A stretch of 64,000 nucleotides of DNA from CAUUCX01 sp041844835 (lineage in GTDB: Bacteria; Bacillota; Clostridia; Peptostreptococcales; Anaerovoracaceae). Below, one piece after another: positions 58,018-64,000 of the stretch. The first letter of the stretch is position 1. Each line of letters starts with the position of its first letter. The position numbers and the translations under genes are program-made. Location: positions 22,199 to 86,198 of the forward strand of contig JBGZBU010000003.1 in assembly GCA_041844835.1 (NCBI GenBank), written 5' to 3'. Under the pieces are notes generated by a model. The model saw only the letters and a program-made list of their open reading frames with translations. It was not told where the DNA came from and ran no database searches.

Positions 58018-59337
58018 CTAATTTCTAGCCGAAGAAAGAGCATTTTTGGCAGCATTTATTATTCCGTTTGAACTGAACGTCGCACCGCTTACCGCGCTTA
58101 CGGATGTGCTCTGCGAATCCGTTATTTTGGAGAGCACCGCCTTTGCATTGGAAAAATACGGTTCATCATCCGTGTGCGATACAACCGATACGCTTGTTAT
58201 GACGTCCCCTTTCAGAACGACTTTTACTGTAACCGGTCCGTTAAATCCTTTTGCGCTTCCCGTAAACACTCCGTCTTTGTACTTCTGAGGCGGTGCTTGC
58301 GGCTGCGCATCTTTCGGATCGCTTTTATCATTTTTACCCTGTGTCGAGTCATTGCTCTTTACTGCATCTTTTCCCGACGTATCATTCTTTTTATCGGTCG
58401 CGGCGGCATCTTGTTTTTGATTGTCCTGTTTATCATCAACATTGGAATCCGGAGTCTCGTTATCCGAATTATCCGAACTGTTTTCCGCCTCATCGCCCGT
58501 TTCTTCATCCTGCACGACTTTTTTTACCGATTTTGGAGTACCGTTTTTCACTTCCATAATATCATTGCCTGTCGCGGGTTCCCCGTAAATCGGTACAAGC
58601 AGGCATACCGCTACGAATGCGGCAAGGGCTGCCGCATAAGGCGTACCTTTCAAAAGGTATCCGCGGGCTTTAACCGCCTTGCTGATGCGCATTCCGCCGT
58701 AAAGCAAAAATACAAAGCTGTATGCAATTACCGTAACCGTAGCTATTGTTATACCTTTTTTTGCAAGCGGCACCAGCAATATCAGCACATGGCAGTATAT
58801 AAGCGCATAAAACACATATGCCAGCCGCTGCAACTTTTTCCACGTACGTCCTTTCATTTTGGAGCGCACGGATTTGAACGATGTTATACAGAGCGGAATC
58901 ATTATCGCCATCATAATGATGGAAAGCACCCCTGCAATAAACTGATTTTTAGGCATGGTGGCCGAGGCAACAAACATCATGCGGAAATATGTGATTCCAA
59001 AAGCGATATTGTGTCCCAACGTGAGTATCGTAGCAATTATTGACAGCTCCGCACGTATGGGCATCAATTTGCGCACAAGACCGCTCTTTCCGGGCAATGC
59101 GCCGGTATACATTACAATTACAAAAAACGCCGTTGCCAGCGTTCCCTTTGATAAAATAGGCCAAATCCATTGATTAATCCATACCGGGAAAGTACGTTGA
59201 AATCCCGTGGCGGTTACAACGATCGCTCCAATGCTGAGAACAAGAGCTGCAACATAAAACGCTCCCGCATGTTTTCTTATCGAATTGCTCGCAGCCATAA
59301 CGATAAGGGCAAGCAATAAACTCACAATTATAATCAT
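58018..59337 (-). CDS. Ferric reductase-like membrane protein fused to FMN-binding domain
   Basis: A 439-residue protein. Residues about 1-255 hold seven or eight membrane helices, with His in LGHNIAFGITYFRMM and LIYCHVLILLVPL spaced as possible heme ligands of a ferric-reductase/YedZ-like domain. An acidic, Ser/Asp/Lys-rich linker of about 90 residues (TGDEAENSSDNSDNE onward) leads to a C-terminal FMN-binding domain: YKDGVFTGSAKGFNGPVTVK, then VSAVSGATFSSNGIINA, where SGATxS is the ApbE flavinylation motif. It should carry electrons from the membrane to an extracytosolic covalently bound FMN. First gene of the operon with apbE, NusG-II and Gx. Confidence 0.85.
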   Translation of the reverse strand: MIIIVSLLLALIVMAASNSIRKHAGAFYVAALVLSIGAIVVTATGFQRTFPVWINQWIWPILSKGTLATAFFVIVMYTGALPGKSGLVRKLMPIRAELSIIATILTLGHNIAFGITYFRMMFVASATMPKNQFIAGVLSIIMMAIMIPLCITSFKSVRSKMKGRTWKKLQRLAYVFYALIYCHVLILLVPLAKKGITIATVTVIAYSFVFLLYGGMRISKAVKARGYLLKGTPYAAALAAFVAVCLLVPIYGEPATGNDIMEVKNGTPKSVKKVVQDEETGDEAENSSDNSDNETPDSNVDDKQDNQKQDAAATDKKNDTSGKDAVKSNDSTQGKNDKSDPKDAQPQAPPQKYKDGVFTGSAKGFNGPVTVKVVLKGDVITSVSVVSHTDDEPYFSNAKAVLSKITDSQSTSVSAVSGATFSSNGIINAAKNALSSARN

Positions 59338-59374
59338 CTTCGATTCCTCTTTTCCCCTAAATTATTAAAAATGA

Positions 59375-59445
59375 CAACTCGCATAAATCATCAAAACACA
59401 AATATTGAAACGAAATCATTCCATCGGATCATTTATGCGTGAGTT
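59375..59445 (-). promoter_or_regulatory. 5'-terminal stem-loop of the flavin operon transcript
   Basis: AACTCGCATAAATCAT (59375 onward) and the near-complement ending GCGTGAGTT at 59445 pair over about 17 bases with one 2-base bulge and one mismatch, enclosing some 35 bases. The stem begins within a few bases of the predicted transcription start, so the mRNA would begin with it. Confidence 0.6.
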
Positions 59446-59474
59446 AGTATAGCATAACCAAATATCTCAGTCAA
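59446..59474 (-). promoter_or_regulatory. Promoter of the flavin electron-transfer operon
   Basis: On the minus strand TTGACT (59474-59469), a 17-base spacer and TATACT (59451-59446): a strong sigma-A promoter about 110 bases from the start codon. Confidence 0.8.
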
Positions 59475-59540
59475 CACCGGCTGTATTATTCAAAAAACGA
59501 TTGCATTTTGCGCCGCCCTGATATATCATGACAGTTGCGA

Positions 59541-59558
59541 ATTGTTTGTACAAACAAT
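59541..59558. promoter_or_regulatory. 18-bp perfect palindrome upstream of rpsT
   Basis: ATTGTTTGTACAAACAAT is its own reverse complement. It lies 30 bases before the rpsT ATG, between a possible -35 (TTGCGA) and a poor -10 (TAATGT). It may be an operator or an mRNA hairpin near the ribosome site. Confidence 0.55.
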
Positions 59559-59587
59559 AATGTATTAAAGAAATGGGGGAAATTAAA

Positions 59588-59860
59588 ATGGCAAACATTA
59601 AATCCGCAAAAAAAAGAATCTCGGTTATCAACAAGAAGACGGCGATCAATAGACGCATAAAGAACAATCTTAAAGGCATACTTAAATCGTTCGAATCTGC
59701 AATGTTGCAAGGTGACTACGAGACCGCGAAAGAAAAACTGGCTGCCGCTGAAAAGAAGCTTATGCAGGCTGCTGCAAAGGGAACTATACACAAAAAGGCC
59801 GCGTCCAGGAAGGTTTCAAGACTGACAAAGAGATTCAACAGCGCCAAATCACAGGCGTAA
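59588..59860 (+). CDS. rpsT: 30S ribosomal protein S20
   Basis: 90 residues, all helical. MANIKSAKKRISVINKKTAI and GTIHKKAASRKVSRLTKRFN are the S20 signatures. The start at 59588 has GGGGGA about 10 bases upstream; an in-frame ATG at 59573 overlaps that site. Monocistronic, with its own terminator. Confidence 0.97.
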   Translation: MANIKSAKKRISVINKKTAINRRIKNNLKGILKSFESAMLQGDYETAKEKLAAAEKKLMQAAAKGTIHKKAASRKVSRLTKRFNSAKSQA

Positions 59861-59902
59861 TACTCACCCATCCCCCCAGTGCATAAGTTAAATGCACTAC
59901 CT

Positions 59903-59929
59903 AAAAAGAAGGTTATCCCTTCTTTTTTT
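59903..59929 (+). terminator. Terminator of rpsT
   Basis: AAAAAGAAGG and CCTTCTTTTT pair around a 5-base loop with further T, about 40 bases after the rpsT stop. Confidence 0.9.
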
Positions 59930-59938
59930 GTTAGCTAA

Positions 59939-60118
59939 TTAATGAAGAAGTGCAGCTTTCATCTGAATCAATTTAACATTACCCTTAGTTAATGATGAAT
60001 AAGTACAACTTCTGAGCGCACATATTTCACACTGTTCCGCTATGAGCACCTCACACTTGTAATATTCATCCGATGCCGGAATATCGCATTCGGCTTTCCG
60101 TTTATCATATCCATAAGA
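59939..60118 (-). pseudogene. Possible gene remnant (Cys-rich, transposase-like end)
   Basis: In the 330-base gap between rpsT and msrAB a minus-strand frame of 59 codons ends at TAA (59939) and has no start codon. It reads KRKAECDIPASDEYYKCEVL and AEQCEICALRSCTYSSLTKG. The CX2CX4C arrangement recalls the cysteine cluster of some transposases (IS1182-like), but the match is from memory. Nothing else is seen in 59930-60259 except a TATAAT at 60196-60201. Confidence 0.25.
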
Positions 60119-60195
60119 TCAATGTTATCGCTTGCTGCTAATTTTCAAATTCGATTTAATCAAACCGATTTCGGGGTAATAAGAATGTGAATTGA

Positions 60196-60201
60196 TATAA
60201 T
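60196..60201 (+). promoter_or_regulatory. Extended -10 box for msrAB
   Basis: TTGATATAAT contains a TGnTATAAT extended -10 about 60 bases before the msrAB ATG. No -35 is evident. Confidence 0.5.
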
Positions 60202-60259
60202 ACAAATCATATAAATCAATTTTCAATCCAAAAAGTACAGAAAGGCGGATCTAAATAAA

Positions 60260-61234
60260 ATGAAAGAAATGAAAATATATTTGGCCGGCGGATGTTTTTG
60301 GGGCGTGGAAAGCTATTTCAAAAAAGTCCCGGGCGTAATATCAACGCGTACGGGCTATGCAAACGGACTGTCCGATGACACAAATTATGACAGATTGAAG
60401 GAAACGATGCATGCCGAAGCGGTAGAAATACTGTATAATGCGCATGCGATAAAACTCGCGGAGTTGCTGGACAGATTTTTCAGAATCATCGATCCCTTTA
60501 GCGTAAATCGCCAGGGGAATGATGTGGGTACGCAGTACAGAAGCGGAATATACTACACAGATGAGTATTCCAAAACAATTGCTGAAAAAACCCTCGAAGT
60601 CCAAGAACGATATTTTGATAAAAAGGTCGCTGTAATGGCGGAACCGCTGCAAAATTTTGTTCCGGCTGAAGAATATCACCAAGACTATTTGAGCAAAAAT
60701 CCCGGGGGCTACTGCCATATAAATCGGGAGAAGATTCGCGTTCCGCTCTATCGGGGGAAATTCATATCCCGTGATGAAGACGAGCTTAGGGCACTCTTCC
60801 CCGCGCAGTACCCCGTGATGAGGGAAAAAGGAACGGAATTCCCGGGCAGCAGCTCATATATTCATATGGATAAAGAAGGAATTTATATTGATGCGATTGA
60901 TGGCAAGCCCCTATTTTCCTCAGCGGACAAATATAATTCTTCATGCGGATGGCCCAGCTTTACGATGCCTATAACCACCGATGCTCTTATGCACCGCGAG
61001 GATTTGAGTCACGGTATGATCCGTGAAGAGGTAATGAGCAATGATATGGAGAATCATCTGGGGCACGTTTTCAGCGACGGTCCGATAAACAAGGGCGGCA
61101 ACCGCTTTTGCATAAACGGAATTTCTCTTAAATTTATTCCTGCTGAAAAAATGGAGGAAATGGGATTCGTGCGCCTGATACCATATCTGATCGCTGAGAG
61201 TGACGAGTTTTTTCAAATGAAAAATAAAATTTAA
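60260..61234 (+). CDS. msrAB: Bifunctional methionine sulfoxide reductase MsrA-MsrB
   Basis: A 324-residue cytosolic fusion repairing both stereoisomers of methionine sulfoxide. MsrA: GGCFWGVESYFKKVPGV with catalytic Cys12, TGYANG, EAVEILYN, DVGTQYRSGIYY and YHQDYLSKNPGGYCHIN. MsrB from about residue 175: PGSSSYIHMDKEGIYIDAID-like segment, SCGWPSF, HLGHVFSDGP and RFCINGISLKF with catalytic Cys284. The CxxC pairs that bind zinc in many MsrB proteins are absent, as in other fused forms. A ribosome site AAAGGCGG lies 13 bases upstream, rather far. Confidence 0.95.
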   Translation: MKEMKIYLAGGCFWGVESYFKKVPGVISTRTGYANGLSDDTNYDRLKETMHAEAVEILYNAHAIKLAELLDRFFRIIDPFSVNRQGNDVGTQYRSGIYYTDEYSKTIAEKTLEVQERYFDKKVAVMAEPLQNFVPAEEYHQDYLSKNPGGYCHINREKIRVPLYRGKFISRDEDELRALFPAQYPVMREKGTEFPGSSSYIHMDKEGIYIDAIDGKPLFSSADKYNSSCGWPSFTMPITTDALMHREDLSHGMIREEVMSNDMENHLGHVFSDGPINKGGNRFCINGISLKFIPAEKMEEMGFVRLIPYLIAESDEFFQMKNKI

Positions 61235-61242
61235 AAATACTA

Positions 61243-61275
61243 TTGACATTTAATACTTATTGATATATATTATCA
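61243..61275 (+). promoter_or_regulatory. perR promoter with overlapping Fur/PerR-type box
   Basis: TTGACA (61243-61248), a 17-base spacer and TATATT (61266-61271). TGATATATATTATCA at 61261-61275 matches 12 of 14 defined positions of the 7-1-7 Fur/PerR box and covers the -10, so the regulator can repress its own operon. Confidence 0.8.
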
Positions 61276-61311
61276 TTAAAGAATAAATTTTGATAAAGGA
61301 GGATGAGCCTT

Positions 61312-61722
61312 ATGGACAGAAAAGCTTCGCGGAATACTATACAAAGAGACCTTGTTTTCAATGCCGTCAAGAGTCTTTATCACCCTACTGCCGATGAAGT
61401 CTATTCAAAGATACTGACTCAATCCCCTTCCATCAGCAAGGCAACGGTTTACCGGAATTTACATCTGCTTGCAGAAATGAATTTAATTTCCGAAGTAAAT
61501 CTGCCGGGAGAAGCCGATAGATTCGACGCCGTTTTGCAAAAACATTATCACGCCATATGTAGAAAATGTGGTAGAATAATAGATGTAGATGCCGACAGCG
61601 TTGATGAGAATATATTGACCGGTTTAATCAAAAATCTGGATGATATCGGCTTTACGGTTGAAAATTATGATTTTTATTTGAGTGGCATCTGTAATGATTG
61701 TAAAGATTGCCACGAGAGTTAA
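61312..61722 (+). CDS. perR: Fur-family peroxide regulator (PerR-like)
   Basis: A 136-residue metal-dependent repressor. The winged helix is RNTIQRDLVFNAVKSLYHPT to ISKATVYRNLHLLAEM; HYHAICRKCGRIIDVDADSV holds the regulatory metal site, and two CxxC pairs (CRKC, CNDC) the structural zinc. The start at 61312 is chosen because GGAGG abuts the earlier ATG. Co-transcribed with rubrerythrin 11 bases downstream, as in several Clostridia, which favours PerR over Fur or Zur. Confidence 0.88.
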   Translation: MDRKASRNTIQRDLVFNAVKSLYHPTADEVYSKILTQSPSISKATVYRNLHLLAEMNLISEVNLPGEADRFDAVLQKHYHAICRKCGRIIDVDADSVDENILTGLIKNLDDIGFTVENYDFYLSGICNDCKDCHES

Positions 61723-61733
61723 GGAGGTAAATT

Positions 61734-62270
61734 ATGAAAGAGTTGAAAGGTACAAAAACTTATGAAAATTTGATGACAGCTTTTGCAGGTGAATCTCAGG
61801 CAAGAAACAAATACACTTATTACGCTTCACAGGCAAAAAAAGACGGTTATGTGCAGATCCAGAAAATCTTTGAAGAGACGGCTGCCAACGAAAAAGAACA
61901 TGCCGAGCTTTGGTTCAAACTTTTCCATGGAGTTGGAAGCACCGAAGAAAATCTTCTTGACGCGGCTGCAGGCGAAAATTACGAGTGGACCGATATGTAC
62001 AAGGGAATGGCTGAAACGGCGAGGGAAGAGGGCTTTGATGACATAGCTTTCCAATTCGAGAAAATTGCGGAAATTGAGAAAGAACACGAGGAACGCTACA
62101 GAAAGCTTGCCGACAACATCAAAGCAGGAAAAGTTTTTGAAAAGGATGCTCCTGTTGTATGGCAGTGCTCCAATTGCGGATTCCAGTTTGAAGGAACGTC
62201 TGCGCCGGAACTATGTCCTGCCTGCAAGCACTCAAAGGCGTATTTCCAGGTAAAAGCCGAGAATTATTAA
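61734..62270 (+). CDS. rbr: Rubrerythrin
   Basis: A 178-residue peroxide reductase with a diiron four-helix bundle and a rubredoxin end. FAGESQARNKYTYYASQAKK, ETAANEKEHAELWFKLFHG and EIEKEHEERYRKL carry the diiron Glu/His ligands; CSNCGFQFEGTSAPELCPAC is the rubredoxin-type site. AAGGAGG precedes the ATG. In the perR operon, so induced by peroxide. Confidence 0.97.
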   Translation: MKELKGTKTYENLMTAFAGESQARNKYTYYASQAKKDGYVQIQKIFEETAANEKEHAELWFKLFHGVGSTEENLLDAAAGENYEWTDMYKGMAETAREEGFDDIAFQFEKIAEIEKEHEERYRKLADNIKAGKVFEKDAPVVWQCSNCGFQFEGTSAPELCPACKHSKAYFQVKAENY

Positions 62271-62312
62271 TCTGCATTGTTCAAAATGACAGAATAAAAA
62301 AGGTTTGTTTTT

Positions 62313-62347
62313 TTAAAAGGCATGGCACTCACGGGTCGTGCCTTTTT
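62313..62347 (+). terminator. Terminator of perR-rbr
   Basis: AAAAGGCA and TGCCTTTT form the stem with a 16-base interior, followed by T. Located 45 bases after the rubrerythrin stop. Confidence 0.7.
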
Positions 62348-62529
62348 CATGTCGTTTGGGCATAACTGCTTTTATTTGCCGACTTGATATATAACAACGG
62401 CGATGATATATTTTATTATAAGGAATATGATTGGATTGACCCATTTTAATGCCTGAACAATGTGCATTTCATTTCCGATAATTGAAAATATTTGATCAGA
62501 AATATTTGAGTCTGATTGGAGGAAAGATC

Positions 62530-63234
62530 ATGAGCAATCACATAGCTGCGGTTCCCGGCGAAATCGCCCAGACGGTACTGATGCCGGGGGATCCGCTAAG
62601 AGCGAAATTCATAGCGGAAAACTTTTTGAATGATCCCGTATGTTATAGCGAAATACGAAATATGTACGGGTTTACGGGACGATATAAAGGCGTGCCCGTT
62701 TCGATTCAAGGTAGCGGTATGGGCATGCCCTCAATGGGAATATATTCGCACGAGCTTATTAATGATTACGGTGTAAAGCGAATCATCAGGATCGGAACTG
62801 CAGGATCATTTCACGCGAGAATCAAAATCAAAGATGTAGTTTTAGGAGTATCGGCATCGACAGATTCTAATTTTTCTCATATGTTCAAAGCCGACGGCAC
62901 ATATGCCCCTACTGCAAGCTGGGATCTTTTGACAAAGGCACAAAGGTGCGCAAGTGACCTCAATATTTCCATACATGCCGGCAACATTCTGTCAAGCGAT
63001 GTATTCTACAAGATGGATGATGAATGGTGGAAGACCTGGCAGCACCTTGGCGTTTTGGCGGTAGATATGGAAGCCGCGGCACTCTACATGCATGCCGCAT
63101 GGTTCGGAATAGATGCCTTGACCATACTCACAATCAGCGACCATTTTGTAACGGGCGAACGCTCCACCGTCCAAGAACGCGAGACTTCATTTACGGATAT
63201 GCTTCAAATAGCATTAAACACTGCCGTATTGTGA
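62530..63234 (+). CDS. deoD: Purine nucleoside phosphorylase, DeoD type
   Basis: A 234-residue hexameric enzyme splitting purine (deoxy)nucleosides with phosphate. ETLMPGDPLRAKFIA-like opening (VLMPGDPLRAKFIAENFL), VSIQGSGMGMPSMGIYSHEL with the phosphate site, RIGTAGSFHARIKIKDVVL, VLAVDMEAAALYMHAAWFG (MEAA) and TISDHFVTGER with the catalytic Asp are present. GGAGGAAAG lies before the ATG at 62530. It complements Xpt and BMP uptake in purine salvage. Confidence 0.95.
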   Translation: MSNHIAAVPGEIAQTVLMPGDPLRAKFIAENFLNDPVCYSEIRNMYGFTGRYKGVPVSIQGSGMGMPSMGIYSHELINDYGVKRIIRIGTAGSFHARIKIKDVVLGVSASTDSNFSHMFKADGTYAPTASWDLLTKAQRCASDLNISIHAGNILSSDVFYKMDDEWWKTWQHLGVLAVDMEAAALYMHAAWFGIDALTILTISDHFVTGERSTVQERETSFTDMLQIALNTAVL

Positions 63235-63248
63235 AACAGACGGTATTC

Positions 63249-64000
63249 TCAGTATGAATAATATCCGGCGGGATCGGCAGCCTCTCCGAACCATATATGC
63301 GCGTATTTGTTCCGTATGCTCACTCCCATACAAGTGAGATCTTTCCATACACCGTCGCTGATAATCAAAGAGTGATGTGTAGGAGATGTTTTCCACAGTT
63401 TCAATGCGAGCGCGGGAGTCATGCCGGTTCTTTTCCAGCAGCTGATTTCATATCCGTCGCCCTCATAATCACTGAGCTCCCTGGGCTTACTCCACATAAG
63501 CCACGAATATTTGTGATCTTTCGTGTATATTACAGGCTTCCACAGCCCCTCTCCTTTGTCGGACCAGCTGTGCAAACTCCCCTTTTCTCCGTTTGCCGCA
63601 ATCTGATTTTCAGGAGAATTAACATTTGAATCCAGGACATGATACCTCGCCACTTTTGTGAGCGATTTGGATATTTTCAGAGCAGGCAGCCCCAAACTCA
63701 TGCGATAGTCGTTAACCAATTTTGCAAGTTTTTTTTCATCAGCGCTGAGTTCGTCGCCATATATATTATATTCTTTCTTCAGATCATCAAAGCTTTTCCC
63801 CGCCCCTTGAGAATTGACATTTTTGTCGTTTATCACCGGTACAATTCCTGCATGCGGATCTTTTGCAATGCTTGTAAATTCAAGATTCCCGGAAACCTGC
63901 TCAAGCAGACCGGATGAAATTGCATCTCTTTCACTTATCGCTCCTTTATTTATCAGAGACATCCCCAAATATTGAGAACTGTCCGCGCTTTTTTTCGACA
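63249..64000 (-). CDS. CAP-superfamily (SCP-like) protein, C-terminal part, cut by window edge
   Basis: An open frame of about 250 codons runs off the right edge, so the N-terminus is missing. The C-terminal 160 residues look like a CAP domain: LAKLVNDYRMSLGLPALKIS, SLTKVARYHVLDSNVN, and later HHSLIISDGVWKDLTCMGVS with YAHIWFGEAADP. CAP proteins are usually secreted; the signal peptide would be outside the window. The tetrad His/Glu spacing is hard to judge by eye. It is convergent with deoD, 14 bases apart. Confidence 0.75.
   Translation of the reverse strand, partial: SKKSADSSQYLGMSLINKGAISERDAISSGLLEQVSGNLEFTSIAKDPHAGIVPVINDKNVNSQGAGKSFDDLKKEYNIYGDELSADEKKLAKLVNDYRMSLGLPALKISKSLTKVARYHVLDSNVNSPENQIAANGEKGSLHSWSDKGEGLWKPVIYTKDHKYSWLMWSKPRELSDYEGDGYEISCWKRTGMTPALALKLWKTSPTHHSLIISDGVWKDLTCMGVSIRNKYAHIWFGEAADPAGYYSY

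Noticed and set aside
58174..59043. 289-codon plus-strand reading frame
   Set aside because: Antisense to the ferric-reductase/FMN fusion; Arg/Phe/His-rich composition typical of a shadow frame.

Overview
The window reads as a chromosomal segment of a strictly anaerobic, low- to mid-GC Firmicute of the class Clostridia. That placement is inference from gene content: a complete Gram-positive-style S10-spc-alpha ribosomal cluster, zinc-type S14, desulfoferrodoxin plus rubrerythrin instead of catalase, an ApbE/FMN-binding/NusG-II/Gx electron-transfer cluster, an S-layer-homology protein and BMP-type nucleoside uptake. Nearly everything from 1 to 59337 is on the minus strand; the exceptions are a small lipoprotein, desulfoferrodoxin and one ribbon-helix-helix gene. 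The right end (59588-63234) is mostly on the plus strand.

Layout. 1-4050: heme acquisition operon (NEAT protein, Shp-like protein, binding lipoprotein, FecCD permease, ATPase cut by the window edge). 4168-7558: a DUF454 membrane protein, an M29 aminopeptidase and a beta-CASP metallo-hydrolase. 7757-14066: a pyrimidine-reduction cluster (M20 amidohydrolase, PreA, PreT, a second DHOD-ferredoxin paralogue, a LacI-type regulator) with a perfect LacI-style operator in front of preT. 14169-17175: trxB, glyA, a lipoprotein and tRNA-Gly(CCC). 17247-23006: aminotransferase, trmB, queT and the ECF transporter genes; one ECF ATPase carries an AroD-like domain at its N-terminus. 23128-38945: rplQ back to rpsJ, 31 translation-cluster genes from one promoter with a roughly 260-nt leader. 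39336-43524: desulfoferrodoxin, an unassigned radical SAM protein, a uridine kinase-like protein and a PC4-like ssDNA-binding protein. 43675-49462: BMP-family nucleoside ABC transporter and xpt, the latter preceded by a tandem 104-bp repeat that folds as a three-way junction. 49609-51924: SLH protein and two divergent ribbon-helix-helix genes, one frameshifted by an 8-bp duplication. 52115-55867: riboflavin operon under an FMN riboswitch. 55920-59474: extracytosolic flavin electron-transfer genes. 59588-64000: rpsT, msrAB, perR-rbr, deoD and a CAP-domain protein cut by the edge.

How the genes fit together. Riboflavin synthesis lies beside its likely consumers: ApbE would attach FMN to the FMN-binding domain of the ferric-reductase-like membrane protein. 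Superoxide reductase, rubrerythrin, thioredoxin reductase and MsrAB form an oxygen-defence set. BMP uptake, Xpt and DeoD form a purine salvage set; PreTA and the amidohydrolase suggest pyrimidine or cyclic-ureide breakdown. The most unusual items are the tandem structured element before xpt, the AroD-EcfA fusion, the frameshifted RHH gene beside its divergent paralogue, and the LacI-DHOD-PreTA regulatory arrangement. Everything here is read by eye, without searches or folding software.
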